The position numbers and the translations under genes are program-made. The notes beneath the pieces are model-generated. The model did not search any database. It had not been told where the DNA came from and saw nothing but the letters and a program-made list of their open reading frames with translations. A stretch of 64,000 bases of DNA. Source: an uncultured Tenacibaculum sp. (GTDB taxonomy: Bacteria; Bacteroidota; Bacteroidia; Flavobacteriales; Flavobacteriaceae). Within the stretch, counting starts at the first letter, position 1. Every line of letters begins with the position of its first letter. The DNA is taken from assembly GCA_947497895.1 (NCBI GenBank), contig CANMIL010000006.1, positions 241,508 through 305,507 of the forward strand, written 5' to 3'. Below are positions 14,480-25,035 of this stretch, piece by piece.

Positions 14480-15094
14480 TTAAAGAGAAAACAGTACTCC
14501 AAAATTTAAAGCAGATCTATTATTTAAGACCGATGAATTAGAATCTTTAGAAATAGTTTTAAATCCATTTTGCCCATCAAGCTCTATAAATAACTTTGCA
14601 TTTTCACTTACTTCAAACTTATATCCAATTCCTAAAGCCAAACCAAAATCCGCATCATTAAAGGCTTCTGATAAATCTTCATTGGTAGATACATCCGTTA
14701 GTTGTACATCTAATAAAAATCCAGCATAAATTCCAAAATTCAAATACCAGTTCCTATTTGAACCAAAATGCCAATTAGCCATAATTGGAATAGTTAGATA
14801 ACTCATTTTATAATCTGACGTCGATCTTCTCCCTAATTGATCGATAAAAAAACCGTTTCCCCATCCTTTCTGATCAAAAATAAGTTTCGTTTTAAGTCCC
14901 CAACGATCTGAGAAATAATACTCACCACTAGCAGCAACATTGAAACTAGTTGTAATATCCGTCGTTTCTCCTTGTGTTCCAACATTGGAAAAATTAACCC
15001 CTAGATTTCCTCCAAGTTCAAAATCTCCTGTGTCTTGAGAATATACATTAATAGATAAAACAGAAATAATAATAGCAATTAATAGCTTTTTCAT
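14480..15094 (-). CDS. Outer-membrane beta-barrel protein, paralogue of 12979-13617
   Basis: A 204-residue protein with signal to SINVYSQ (about residue 19) and an 8-strand-type barrel ending ALNFGVLFSL. Shared blocks with the 12979-13617 product include ELGGNLGVNF, KTKLIFDQKGW, YLTIPIMANWHF, NRNWYLNFGIYAGFLL and LFIELDGQNGF. The two genes probably arose by local duplication. Function not known. Confidence 0.75.
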   Translation of the reverse strand: MKKLLIAIIISVLSINVYSQDTGDFELGGNLGVNFSNVGTQGETTDITTSFNVAASGEYYFSDRWGLKTKLIFDQKGWGNGFFIDQLGRRSTSDYKMSYLTIPIMANWHFGSNRNWYLNFGIYAGFLLDVQLTDVSTNEDLSEAFNDADFGLALGIGYKFEVSENAKLFIELDGQNGFKTISKDSNSSVLNNRSALNFGVLFSL

Positions 15095-15153
15095 AATAAA
15101 TAATTTAACAATTTCGGGACAAGTATACTAATTATTTATTAAAAACACTATAC

Positions 15154-17109
15154 TTACCTTCTTTTCTTCTTAAACCTTCGTGATTTGTTTCTAGGTGATT
15201 TTGAGTTTTCTTTAAAGGTTACGGCATCATCGAAAGTATTTTTGGCCTTTCCAGGTTTATTCTTTCTCCAAGATGCATCTTCTGGCAACAATTTCTTCAA
15301 TAAATCCGTTCTACCAACCTTTGTGAGTTTATCTTTAATCCACTTTCTATTCTCCTTTTTATACCAAAAGAAAAATTTATGTTGATCTAATTTCTCTTGT
15401 TTTGTTTTAGGTGTCTTTACCTCCTTTAAGGTATACGGATGGTATCCACTATAATAAATCACCGTTGCAACGGTCATTGGCGTCGGCGTAAAATCCTGTA
15501 CCTGTTCTAACTGGAACCCCATATCTTTTGTTTCAGCAGCTAAATTTGCCATATCTTCAGGTTCACAAGCTGGATGACTTGATATAAAGTAAGGAATTAA
15601 TTGAAGGTTTAATTTTCTTTTTTTATTGATTTTATCAAACCTATCCTTAAACTTATGGAAATATGAAAAGGATGGTTTTCTCATTAACTTCAATACAGGA
15701 TCAGAAGTATGTTCTGGAGCTACTTTTAATCGACCCGAAACATGTTTAGTCATGACCTCTTCAGTGTAAGCGTCTAGTTCCTCTGGATCAGCATTTTTAT
15801 TAAATTCAGGAACTAACATATCATGCCTAATTCCACTTCCAATAAACGATTTCTTTACTTTAGGATGTTTATCAACTGCCTGATATAATTCAGTTAAAGG
15901 TTTATGAGAAGTATCTAAATTACTACAAATAACAGGAGAAATACAAGAAGGAGCAACGCACTTATCGCATATTGATTGTATCTTCCCTTTCATTTGATAC
16001 ATATTTGCTGAAGGACCTCCAATATCGGAAAGGTATCCTTTAAAATCATCCATCTGAGTTAACTCATCTACCTCTTTTAATACAGATTCCTTACTCCTAC
16101 TAGCAATAAATTTCCCTTGATGAGCTGATATTGTACAAAAACTACATCCTCCAAAACATCCCCTATGAATATTCACCGAAAATTTTATCATTTCGTAAGC
16201 TGGAATCGCTCCTCGTTTATTGTATTTCGGGTGAGGCATTCTTGTATATGGTAAATCAAACGACCCATCGATTTCCTTTTCTGTCATTGTAGGAAATGGT
16301 GGGTTAATCATTAGCTTTCTATTTCCAACGGCCTGAAAAATTCTTCTTGCATATAACTTATTCGACTCCTGCTCAATTATTTTAAAATTTGATGCGTACG
16401 CTTTTTTGTCTTTTAAACAAACCTCGTGAGAAGAAATTTCGACATCATCCCAGTTCTTATTCTTTGGAATCTTTTCGCCTTTTTCCAACAAAACTGCCGT
16501 TTGCTTAATAGTCTTCAAGCTTGAAAAAGGAACTCCCTTTTGCAATAATTCTACCAACTCTCTTAAAGGCTGCTCTCCCATTCCATATACCAACATATCG
16601 GCTCCAGAACTCTCAAGTATCGACGGCATTAATTTATCTGACCAATAATCATAATGGGTTACTCTTCTCAAAGAAGCTTCAATTCCTCCAATTAATACAG
16701 GTACATCAGGAAATTTCTCCTTTAAAATTTTCGTGTAGACAGAAGTTGCATAATCTGGTCTAAATCCTTTATCTCCATTGGGAGTATAAGCATCTTTATC
16801 TCTTCTACGTTTACTTGCAGTATAATTGCTGACCATTGAATCCATACAACCCGCTGTTACAGCAAAAAACAATCTAGGTGTACCTAGTTTGGTAAAATCC
16901 TGTAAATTATCATGCACACTCGGTTGCGGTACAATCGCCACACGTAAGCCGTAGCTTTCCAATATACGTCCGATAACTGCAGGTCCAAATGCAGGATGAT
17001 CTACATATGCATCACCACTGAATAGAATTACATCTAATTCATCCCATCCTCTTAACTTTACCTCTTTATTTGTTGTAGGTAACCAATCTGAAAGTCGTCT
17101 AATTCTCAT
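15154..17109 (-). CDS. ygiQ: YgiQ family radical SAM protein
   Basis: A 651-residue UPF0313/YgiQ protein. It has the N-terminal domain (DVILFSGDAYVDHPAFG), then a radical SAM domain with the cluster motif RGCFGGCSFC near residues 315-324 (Cys-x3-Cys-x2-Cys), and the C-terminal family region (HPACEPEDM, QLEQVQDFTPTP, YHPYT). The last ~30 residues are Lys/Arg-rich, as seen in many flavobacterial YgiQ proteins. The reaction catalysed is unknown. A hairpin terminator at 17231-17261 lies between it and dsbD on the same strand. Confidence 0.92.
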   Translation of the reverse strand: MRIRRLSDWLPTTNKEVKLRGWDELDVILFSGDAYVDHPAFGPAVIGRILESYGLRVAIVPQPSVHDNLQDFTKLGTPRLFFAVTAGCMDSMVSNYTASKRRRDKDAYTPNGDKGFRPDYATSVYTKILKEKFPDVPVLIGGIEASLRRVTHYDYWSDKLMPSILESSGADMLVYGMGEQPLRELVELLQKGVPFSSLKTIKQTAVLLEKGEKIPKNKNWDDVEISSHEVCLKDKKAYASNFKIIEQESNKLYARRIFQAVGNRKLMINPPFPTMTEKEIDGSFDLPYTRMPHPKYNKRGAIPAYEMIKFSVNIHRGCFGGCSFCTISAHQGKFIASRSKESVLKEVDELTQMDDFKGYLSDIGGPSANMYQMKGKIQSICDKCVAPSCISPVICSNLDTSHKPLTELYQAVDKHPKVKKSFIGSGIRHDMLVPEFNKNADPEELDAYTEEVMTKHVSGRLKVAPEHTSDPVLKLMRKPSFSYFHKFKDRFDKINKKRKLNLQLIPYFISSHPACEPEDMANLAAETKDMGFQLEQVQDFTPTPMTVATVIYYSGYHPYTLKEVKTPKTKQEKLDQHKFFFWYKKENRKWIKDKLTKVGRTDLLKKLLPEDASWRKNKPGKAKNTFDDAVTFKENSKSPRNKSRRFKKKRR

Positions 17110-17230
17110 GCCAGTGCAAAGGTACGGCGTTTTGATTGAATTTGGTATTGTTACGAATTAAACCTTAAAATAATACCATTAACAACTCGAAAATATTTCA
17201 TATTTGATTCAACAATCAACTTACAGAATA

Positions 17231-17261
17231 AAAAAATCCTTTCTAAAACAGAAAGGATTTT
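17231..17261 (-). terminator. Intrinsic terminator after dsbD
   Basis: Perfect 12-bp stem AAAATCCTTTCT (17233-17244) / AGAAAGGATTTT (17250-17261), loop AAAAC; on the minus strand it is followed by a T-run. Confidence 0.8.
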
Positions 17262-17284
17262 AAATCAATATTGCGAATTACTGG

Positions 17285-19270
17285 CTATTTGAAAGACTTT
17301 ACTCCTTCTTTTAACCAATTGTAATATTCATCTACATCAGGTGTATATGCAACTGGATCTATTAGATTTTCTTCATTAGTGTCCATCAACACATAATATG
17401 GTTGAGAGTTCGTTTGATATTTTATTGTTTGCAACTCACTCCATTTTTGTCCAATATATCTTAACTTTTTACCAGGACGTAATTTTGATTCTACGATTTC
17501 ATCTTCTTCTAAAGCTCTTTTGTCATCAACATATAAAGAAATTAATACTACTTCATTTTTCAATACAGATAGTACTTTATCTTTCGCCCATACATTCTGC
17601 TCCATTTTTCTACAATTTACACATGCTTTTCCCGTGAAATCAATCAAAACAGGTTTGTTTACTTCCTTTGCATAAGCCACCCCCTTATCATAATCATCGA
17701 AGACCATAATATCATGAGGAGGTTTTAAATGTGCACCTTCAGGAAGACCTTTGCCTCCTTGATCTCCTTTAATTGAATTACCGGAATTCACTGATGAAAC
17801 AAAACTGGATATAGACCTCTGATAGCCCACACCATAAGGAGACTCACTATATTCTTGAGGTGGAGGAAATGCACTTATTAAATTTAAAGGCGCTCCCCAC
17901 AAACCTGGTAACATATATAATGTAAAAGATAATGAAATCAGACCTAAGCTCAATCTTCCTACAGAAATATGCGTTAAAGGTGAATCATGCGGTAACCTAA
18001 TTTTCCCAAATAGATATAATGCCAATGTTCCGAAAATTGCAATCCAAATAGCTATAAAAACTTCCCTTTCTAGCAAGTGAAGATTTAAAACCATATCTGC
18101 GTTTGATAAAAATTTAAATGCCAAAGCCAACTCCAAAAATCCTAAAACTACTTTTACTGTATTTAACCAACCTCCAGATTTTGGTAAAGAATTCATCCAC
18201 CCTGGGAAAATTGCAAATAACGTAAACGGAAGTGCTATTGCCATTGAAAACCCAAGCATTCCAAAAATTGGAGCAATCCCCCCTTTAGAAGCGGCCTCAA
18301 CCAATAAGGTTCCCACAATTGGTCCTGTACAAGAAAAAGACACTATTGCCAAAGCTAATGCCATAAAGAAAATACCTATTAAACCTCCTTTATCCGCTTG
18401 AGCATCAATTTTCGTTCCCCAAGAACTCGGCAAAGTTAATTCAAACGCTCCTAAAAAGGAAACGGCAAAAACAACCAGTAAAATAAAGAATATCAAATTA
18501 AACCAGACATTTGTTGACAAAGCATTAAGATCTTCTGACCTTCCTGTCAAAGAAACTAATAATCCCAAACCTACGTATATAGCTATAATAGATACTCCAA
18601 AAATAATAGCATTTCTGATTCCTTGAGATCTGTTTTTACTTTGTTTTGTAAAAAAGCTCACCGTCATTGGAATCATAGGGAAAACACATGGTGTCAATAA
18701 TGCTGCAAATCCAGAAAGAAAAGCTAAAAAGAAAATGGTTAATAGACCTTTTTTAGATTTATTTTCTACTTTTTTTTTTACTTTCTTGGCTTTTGTTAAG
18801 TCAAAAACTAAATCAACTTCTGTTGGTGGTAAGCATCGTGTATCTTTACATACCATAAACTCAACGGATCCTTCAACTTTTTTAGTTCCTTCTTTAACTT
18901 TTACTTGTTGCTGAAACTTTGCTCTGTTGTCAAATGATTTCACCTTCATATTAAAGGTTTCATCTTGTTTTGTATGTCCTTCTTCTTCAATTACCTTTCC
19001 TACTAAACTAAATGTTTCGTTCTCGGTAAAATAAAAAGTGGTTGGTATTGGTCCTCCTGGCTCAACATTTTGAGAATAGATATGCCAATCCTTCTCAATA
19101 ATGGCCGTAGCTATTAAGTTATATTCTGTTTCTGATATTTTTTCTACAGAAGTCGTCCATTTTACTGGTTCATAAATTTGAGAAAAAACTTGATTAGAAG
19201 ATATACATAGTAAAAAAACAACTACATATTGTAATACACTTTTAAGGGAAAAATTTACAATTGGTTTCAT
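17285..19270 (-). CDS. dsbD: Thiol:disulfide interchange protein DsbD
   Basis: A 661-residue DsbD-type membrane reductase carrying electrons from cytosolic thioredoxin to the periplasm. After a signal sequence (to about residue 30) comes the periplasmic alpha domain with the Cys pair in CKDTRCLPP (near 139-145). The membrane beta domain (about 170-460) has the two redox Cys in [10 protein letters not shown] and FSCTGPIVG. The C-terminal thioredoxin-like gamma domain has CVNCRKME near residue 552. All three Cys pairs are present, so the relay looks complete. It is a single-gene unit on the minus strand. Confidence 0.92.
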   Translation of the reverse strand: MKPIVNFSLKSVLQYVVVFLLCISSNQVFSQIYEPVKWTTSVEKISETEYNLIATAIIEKDWHIYSQNVEPGGPIPTTFYFTENETFSLVGKVIEEEGHTKQDETFNMKVKSFDNRAKFQQQVKVKEGTKKVEGSVEFMVCKDTRCLPPTEVDLVFDLTKAKKVKKKVENKSKKGLLTIFFLAFLSGFAALLTPCVFPMIPMTVSFFTKQSKNRSQGIRNAIIFGVSIIAIYVGLGLLVSLTGRSEDLNALSTNVWFNLIFFILLVVFAVSFLGAFELTLPSSWGTKIDAQADKGGLIGIFFMALALAIVSFSCTGPIVGTLLVEAASKGGIAPIFGMLGFSMAIALPFTLFAIFPGWMNSLPKSGGWLNTVKVVLGFLELALAFKFLSNADMVLNLHLLEREVFIAIWIAIFGTLALYLFGKIRLPHDSPLTHISVGRLSLGLISLSFTLYMLPGLWGAPLNLISAFPPPQEYSESPYGVGYQRSISSFVSSVNSGNSIKGDQGGKGLPEGAHLKPPHDIMVFDDYDKGVAYAKEVNKPVLIDFTGKACVNCRKMEQNVWAKDKVLSVLKNEVVLISLYVDDKRALEEDEIVESKLRPGKKLRYIGQKWSELQTIKYQTNSQPYYVLMDTNEENLIDPVAYTPDVDEYYNWLKEGVKSFK

Positions 19271-19512
19271 CTGTTTATTTTGCTTTTGTTTTATCAGATG
19301 TAATTCGTTAAACCATCTTATTAATAAGATTCATTTAACTCATTTCATATATTAAACATTGTTTATTAGTATGATTTTGAACGTTGACCGCTCTCTAACG
19401 TGCAATATTATTAAATACGGCACTATTTTATCTTTCAAATCTGTTAAAAAACAGATTTCTGGAATGTAACAATTGTTACATATATTCTATTCCTTTAGAA
19501 GGATCACCACTT

Positions 19513-20250
19513 TTATTTAACAATTAAATGCGGTACTTCCCTAAGTTTCCAATCTATGACTAATCCACCGGCCAAACTCTTTGCTATTTCTTCGCCATAT
19601 AAGTACTCGCATAAATACAAAGCAGCTTCAAAAGATTTTGCTCCTCCTGCCGAAGTAATATACTTGTCGTCATGCACAAATAATACTTCCTTTCGAATAT
19701 CTAAATCTGGAAACATTTGTCTCATTTTATCAATATCAGATGGAAATGTTGTACTTACCCTTCCTTTCAATAATCCAGCCTTCGCCAAGACAAAAGCTCC
19801 ATCACAATGAGAAGTTATAAACTGAGCTTCTTTATCTACCTCTTTTACAAAATTAATCAATGCTTGGTTTTGAAGATCAGAATCTAAATGATGTTCCGCG
19901 CTAGGTACCACTAAAATATCAATTTTAGGCAAACTATCTTTTAAGTAGTTATAATCAGGTAAAATTCTCATTCCTTCAAATGTACGAACAGCTTCATCAG
20001 TATCTGCAACGGTAAAAACATTCATTGCTTTAATACCTTTTCTAAATATTGTATGTTGGAAAATATCAAAGGGTGCTGTTAACTCAGTATTATACGTACC
20101 ATTCATAATTAGAAAAGCAACGTTATATCTATCTGGCTTAAGTTCAGGAAATATTTTCTCAGATTTAGTCACTACTTCCTTTGTTTCAGATTGAGGCTTT
20201 CCGCAAGAAATAGCAATCATTAATATTAGTAGTAGGGAGAAACGTTTCAT
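19513..20250 (-). CDS. DJ-1/PfpI family lipoprotein
   Basis: A 245-residue protein with a lipoprotein signal ending AISC (Cys16), then a DJ-1/PfpI (glutamine-amidotransferase-like) domain: VAFLIMNGTYNTELTAPFDI, DILVVPSAEHH, and the nucleophile elbow ITSHCDGAFVLAKAGLL with the conserved Cys. This is the form found in AraC-type regulators of the GATase-like group, but here no DNA-binding domain follows; instead it is membrane-anchored in the envelope. Possible roles include detoxification of carbonyls or a chaperone-like function. Substrate unknown. Confidence 0.85.
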   Translation of the reverse strand: MKRFSLLLILMIAISCGKPQSETKEVVTKSEKIFPELKPDRYNVAFLIMNGTYNTELTAPFDIFQHTIFRKGIKAMNVFTVADTDEAVRTFEGMRILPDYNYLKDSLPKIDILVVPSAEHHLDSDLQNQALINFVKEVDKEAQFITSHCDGAFVLAKAGLLKGRVSTTFPSDIDKMRQMFPDLDIRKEVLFVHDDKYITSAGGAKSFEAALYLCEYLYGEEIAKSLAGGLVIDWKLREVPHLIVK

Positions 20251-20502
20251 CTATTGATTTTAAATATTTTCTAAAAATACTACTTTTCACCAGTATATTT
20301 GAAATTATTGCTCACTCCTTTAACATTTTATTAAGATTCATACGAAATCATTTATTTAATTTCGAGCACTTTCAACTAATACTCATAAAACAAAATGTAG
20401 AATGAAACCAACGTGTTTAGAAGATTCGTTTTTCATTTAATGAAATAACTTTATTCCGAACATTATAAGGTTATTTCTGACCATAAAAAAATTAACAAAC
20501 AG

Positions 20503-22425
20503 ATGAAAAAACAATTATCTTTTGTTCTTCTTGCACTACTACTATCATTTAGCTGCGCACGAAAAAAACAATCCGCAGCAAAAAACATACAAGAAGAGAA
20601 CTATGTTCAAAATAATTATAACAAAAAAGAGGTTAAAATTACAATGCGAGATGGAGTAAAACTTCATGCTACAATTTATTCACCAAAAGATACCTCTAAA
20701 AAATATCCAATATTACTTCAAAGGACTCCATATAGTTGTCAGCCTTATGGAGAAGATAAATTCAGAAAAAGAATAGGTCCTAATCCTATTTTAATGAAAG
20801 AAGGAAATATTATTGTTTATACAGACGTTCGTGGTAGATGGATGAGCGAAGGCGTTTATGATAATATGCGTGCTTATATACCTAACAAAACAGAAAAACA
20901 AGCGGATGAAACTACAGATACCTATGACACTATTGATTGGTTGGTAAAAAATGTTCCTAATAACAACGGAAATGTTGGTACATGGGGAATTTCATACCCA
21001 GGTCATTATGCTACCGTTTCAACAATAGATGCACACCCAGCATTAAAAGCGGCTTCTCCTCAAGCTTGTATTGGAGATTTCTTCTTTGATGATTTCCATC
21101 ACAACGGAGCTTTTTTATTGAGTTATTTTAGAGCTATTTCCTTATTTGGAACCTATAAAGATCAACCAACAGATTCTGCATGGTACTCTTTCCCTGAAAT
21201 GAAAACTCAGGATCAGTATCAATTTTTCTTAGATAAAGGTCCTTTGAAAAACCTAAATGAATATTTTCAATATGATCAATTAGATACTAAAGTAGTAGAT
21301 TCAAAAAATCGTATTGATGACTTTTTTTGGAGAGAAATTGTTGAGCATCCTAATTATGATTCAGTATGGCAAAGCAAGGGAATTATTCAACATTTAAACA
21401 AAGTACCTTCATCTGTTGCCACCATGGTTGTCGGAGGATGGTTTGATGCGGAAGATTTATATGGACCATTGGAAACGTATAAAGGAATTGAAAAACATCA
21501 ACCGAAAAATTACAATACCATGGTATTCGGTCCTTGGGATCATGGAGGATGGTCGAGAAACAAAGTAAAAAACACCGTAGGAAACTATTATTTTGGAGAC
21601 TCTATTTCTTTAAATTTCCAAAGAGACATTGAAACGAAATTCTTTAATCATTTCTTAAAAGGTGATGGATCTAATAATTCTGGATTACCAGAAGCCTACG
21701 TTTTTGACACAGGTAAAAAAGAATGGCAATCTTACAATGTTTGGCCTCCAAAAAATGCAAGTAAACAATCTTTTTTCTTATCTGAAAATCAGAAACTAAG
21801 TACTACTAACACATCGAATAGTAAAATTAATTTTGTTAGTGATGTAAAGCATCCGGTTCCTTATTCAGAAGATATTAAAACCGTTTTCACACCAAGAAAA
21901 TATATGACGGACGACCAACGTTTTGCCGCAAGACGACCAGATGTATTAGTTTTTGAAACGGAAGTTTTAGATGATAACTTTACCTTAGCTGGTGATATTT
22001 TAGCGAAGTTAAAAGTTGCCACTACAGGAACAGCTGCTGACTGGATTGTAAAAGTGATTGATGTACATCCGCACGACTTGAAAAATGACAACGAAGAAAT
22101 GCAAGGTCATTTGAAATTAAGTAATTATCATTTAATGGTAAGAAGTGAAGTATTGCGCGGAAGATTCAGAAACAGTTTTGCTAAGCCTGAACCTTTTACT
22201 CCTAATAAGAAAACAGAAGTAAATATAAAGCTTCAAGATGTTTTTCATACGTTTAAAAAAGGACATAAAATACAGATTCAAGTTCAGAGTACTTGGTTCC
22301 CTTTGATAGATTTAAATCCACAAACTTATGTGGATAACATTTACAAAGCGGATGAAGAAGATTTTAAAACACAAACACACTCTGTTTTCACGGATTCATC
22401 TGTAGAGTTTACGGTATTGAAATAA
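20503..22425 (+). CDS. CocE/NonD family hydrolase (X-Pro dipeptidyl-peptidase S15-like), lipoprotein
   Basis: A 640-residue S15-type alpha/beta hydrolase with lipoprotein signal LSFSC (Cys18). The nucleophile motif is GTWGISYPGHYA near residue 165-175, the acid sits in GGWFDAEDLYGP, and the His in FGPWDHGGW. The C-terminal jelly-roll domain (from about residue 490) ends with GHKIQIQVQSTWFP, as in cocaine esterases and glutaryl-7-ACA acylases. It probably hydrolyses acyl or peptide-ester substrates in the envelope. A strong terminator follows. Confidence 0.92.
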   Translation: MKKQLSFVLLALLLSFSCARKKQSAAKNIQEENYVQNNYNKKEVKITMRDGVKLHATIYSPKDTSKKYPILLQRTPYSCQPYGEDKFRKRIGPNPILMKEGNIIVYTDVRGRWMSEGVYDNMRAYIPNKTEKQADETTDTYDTIDWLVKNVPNNNGNVGTWGISYPGHYATVSTIDAHPALKAASPQACIGDFFFDDFHHNGAFLLSYFRAISLFGTYKDQPTDSAWYSFPEMKTQDQYQFFLDKGPLKNLNEYFQYDQLDTKVVDSKNRIDDFFWREIVEHPNYDSVWQSKGIIQHLNKVPSSVATMVVGGWFDAEDLYGPLETYKGIEKHQPKNYNTMVFGPWDHGGWSRNKVKNTVGNYYFGDSISLNFQRDIETKFFNHFLKGDGSNNSGLPEAYVFDTGKKEWQSYNVWPPKNASKQSFFLSENQKLSTTNTSNSKINFVSDVKHPVPYSEDIKTVFTPRKYMTDDQRFAARRPDVLVFETEVLDDNFTLAGDILAKLKVATTGTAADWIVKVIDVHPHDLKNDNEEMQGHLKLSNYHLMVRSEVLRGRFRNSFAKPEPFTPNKKTEVNIKLQDVFHTFKKGHKIQIQVQSTWFPLIDLNPQTYVDNIYKADEEDFKTQTHSVFTDSSVEFTVLK

Positions 22426-22446
22426 TTCAACTACTAATGATAAATA

Positions 22447-22476
22447 AAACCTCGGATACCAGTTCCGAGGTTTTTT
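22447..22476 (+). terminator. Intrinsic terminator
   Basis: Stem AAACCTCGGA (22447-22456) / TCCGAGGTTT (22464-22473), 7-base loop, T-run to 22476. Confidence 0.88.
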
Positions 22477-22563
22477 ATTTATACGATTACTCTAAAAAAG
22501 ATTTCGTTTTCTTATTTCTTTTTCCATATTTTTAGCCCAAGAAAACAAACTAAACTACCAAAA

Positions 22564-23451
22564 ATGAATTGCAAAAACTGTAATCATACACTAGAAGAAG
22601 ATGCTTTATTTTGTGAAAATTGTGGAGCAAAAGTTATCAAAGAACGCATCACCTTTCGTTTTTTAATCATTGAGCTTTTTGCAATGCTTGGTTTTGATAG
22701 TTTGTTTTTTCGAACTCTAAGAGGAATGCTTGTCAAACCTGAAAAGGTGTTAAATGAGTATTTAGGGGGAGTAAGAAAAAAATATGTGAATCCTTTCGCC
22801 TATTTAGCTGTTGGAACAGCTACTTCTCTTGTTCTTTTCAATATTTTTCAAAGTAGTTTTTCTCAAATGCAATACACCCTTAATAAAACTCAAATTGAAA
22901 GGCTAAAAGTTACTGCAAATAAAGATCTATCGGAAATAAAAGAAATTAATCCAACAGAGTTTAAAAAATTAAACCAAGAAAAAAACCGAGCTAAAGCTCA
23001 CTTAAAATTCCTTGATTTATATATACTTTACTTCCTTAAACTTTTCAATTTAATTACATTCCTATCAATTCCATTGTATGCTTTAATCAGTAAATGGACT
23101 TATAGAAAACCTCACAATTATGGTGAACATATTATAATGAATTCCTACTTACTAGGTACTACCATGTTCTTTACTTGTGTTATGTTTTTAATGACCGTTT
23201 TTATTCATCCTTCTCTATTCTTTTATAGCATTATTGTATCTGTTTTATACTATTTATATTCCTTCAAAAAGCTATATAATCTTAATGTAAAACAAGCTAT
23301 ATTAAAACTTTTACGATTTATTATTGTTTTAACTATCGTATCATTAATCTCTACAATTGTTGTTTTTATTTTATCAATTCTTAGCGTGTTCTTGATCAAG
23401 AAATTTAGTCCTAATTTATCGAATAGTTTAAAAGATCTTTTGTTGTCTTAG
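22564..23451 (+). CDS. DUF3667 zinc-ribbon membrane protein
   Basis: A 295-residue protein. The first 24 residues form a zinc ribbon with two CxxC knuckles (CKNC at 3-6 and CENC at 18-21). Then comes the DUF3667 segment (RFLIIELFAMLGFDSLFFRT, KPEKVLNEYLGGVRKKYVNP) and four or five hydrophobic helices with a charged loop at about residues 118-145. The DUF3667 family is common in Bacteroidetes and uncharacterised. Monocistronic between terminator 22447-22476 and rhlE. Confidence 0.85.
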   Translation: MNCKNCNHTLEEDALFCENCGAKVIKERITFRFLIIELFAMLGFDSLFFRTLRGMLVKPEKVLNEYLGGVRKKYVNPFAYLAVGTATSLVLFNIFQSSFSQMQYTLNKTQIERLKVTANKDLSEIKEINPTEFKKLNQEKNRAKAHLKFLDLYILYFLKLFNLITFLSIPLYALISKWTYRKPHNYGEHIIMNSYLLGTTMFFTCVMFLMTVFIHPSLFFYSIIVSVLYYLYSFKKLYNLNVKQAILKLLRFIIVLTIVSLISTIVVFILSILSVFLIKKFSPNLSNSLKDLLLS

Positions 23452-23494
23452 AATTTTTATTTGTTATGATAGTGTCTATTGATAAATATAGGAG

Positions 23495-23502
23495 TACTTT
23501 TG
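23495..23502 (+). promoter_or_regulatory. Promoter -7 element of rhlE
   Basis: TACTTTTG matches TAnnTTTG, 16 bases before the ATG at 23519. Confidence 0.5.
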
Positions 23503-23518
23503 CGGCTTATACTTCTAT

Positions 23519-24847
23519 ATGACATTTAACGAATTAGGGTTAGAAAGAGCTTTACTTAGAGCACTTAATGAACAAGGATATGAACGCCCGACACCAATAC
23601 AAGAAAAGTCCATTCCTGTTTTACTAAAAGGAAAAGACCTATTAGGGGTTGCACAAACTGGTACAGGAAAAACAGCTGCCTTTGGTATTCCCATATTAAA
23701 TAATTTAATAATTGAGAATAAAACGGCAAAAGGTAAACGAAAGATAAAGGCTTTGGTAATCGCCCCAACTAGGGAATTGGCTATTCAAATAGGTGATAAC
23801 TTCAATGCTTATATAAAATATACAAACTTAAAAGCTGCTATGATTTTTGGAGGGGTAAAACCTGTACAGCAAATCAAAACATTAAAATACGGAGTCGATA
23901 TTTTAATAGCTACCCCTGGGCGTCTACTTGATTTAATGAGTCTTGGACATATTTCTTTTAAAGATTTGAAATATGTTGTACTAGATGAAGCCGACCAAAT
24001 GTTAGATATGGGGTTTATTCATGATATCAAAAAAATAATTGCAAAGCTGCCACCTAAACGGCAGTCATTATTTTTCTCTGCAACAATGCCTAAATCTATT
24101 GTTGAGCTTTCTAAAAAAATGCTAGGTGACTTTGAAAGAGTTACCATTAAGCCACAACAAGCAACCGCAGAAAAAGTAACTCAAGGTATTTATTTTGTGA
24201 GCAAACAAAATAAACCGAAATTATTGATCCATCTTTTAGAACAGACTAAAAATGATTCTATTCTTGTTTTTTCTAGAACGAAACATGGTGCAAATAAAAT
24301 CGTTAAGAAACTAGATAAAGTTGGTATAAAATCGGCTGCTATTCATGGTAACAAATCACAAATAGCCCGCCAAAAAGCACTTCGTTCTTTTAAAGATGGA
24401 AAACTTAAAGTTTTGGTAGCTACCGATATCGCAGCAAGAGGTATTGATGTGGATGATTTGTCTTTGGTAATAAACTATGACTTACCAAATGTGCCTGAAA
24501 CCTACGTACATCGTATTGGAAGAACTGGAAGAGCTAATGCTTCTGGTACGGCTATTTCATTTTGTATGAATGAAGAACGCCCTTATTTAAAAGATATTGA
24601 AAAGTTAATTAAACAGAAGGTTCCTCATTTAGGTGAACATCCTTTCATGCAGGATACTCAGGAAATAGAAGAAACATCTAGCCCTGTTCAAAGAGAGAGA
24701 AAAGAAAATCCAAAAACTCAAAAAAAATCACAGTCTCGCAATAGAAACAGAAACAGAAATAAAGATAGAGATAATAGAAATTCTAAAGGTTCGAAAAAGC
24801 CTAACAATAAACGTAACAACTTAAGAAAAAGAGATTCCTCTAATTAA
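23519..24847 (+). CDS. rhlE: DEAD-box ATP-dependent RNA helicase, RhlE type
   Basis: A 442-residue DEAD-box helicase. Motifs in order: Q-motif with PTPIQ (near residue 24), AQTGTGKT (motif I), PTRELAIQI (Ia), TPGR (Ib), DEADQMLDMGF (II), SATMP (III), then VFSRTKHGA (IV), ATDIAARGIDV (V) and HRIGRTGRA (VI). After residue ~385 the tail is low-complexity and rich in Arg, Asn and Lys (NRNRNRNKDRDNR), typical of RNA-binding tails. It likely unwinds structured RNA in ribosome assembly or cold adaptation. Confidence 0.93.
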   Translation: MTFNELGLERALLRALNEQGYERPTPIQEKSIPVLLKGKDLLGVAQTGTGKTAAFGIPILNNLIIENKTAKGKRKIKALVIAPTRELAIQIGDNFNAYIKYTNLKAAMIFGGVKPVQQIKTLKYGVDILIATPGRLLDLMSLGHISFKDLKYVVLDEADQMLDMGFIHDIKKIIAKLPPKRQSLFFSATMPKSIVELSKKMLGDFERVTIKPQQATAEKVTQGIYFVSKQNKPKLLIHLLEQTKNDSILVFSRTKHGANKIVKKLDKVGIKSAAIHGNKSQIARQKALRSFKDGKLKVLVATDIAARGIDVDDLSLVINYDLPNVPETYVHRIGRTGRANASGTAISFCMNEERPYLKDIEKLIKQKVPHLGEHPFMQDTQEIEETSSPVQRERKENPKTQKKSQSRNRNRNRNKDRDNRNSKGSKKPNNKRNNLRKRDSSN

Positions 24848-25035
24848 TAAAGAGAATACAAAATCATGCTAAAGTTCAAGATTAGTTTTGGCTATATCTC
24901 GAATTTTTCTATTTCTATCAATACTATTACCAATTGTATTTATATAAGTTGATGTTTGATATTACGGTAATGAAAATGAAGATCTTCAAGCAAGATAAAT
25001 CCAGTATATTATTCTTCATTCTATTTAAAGTATAA

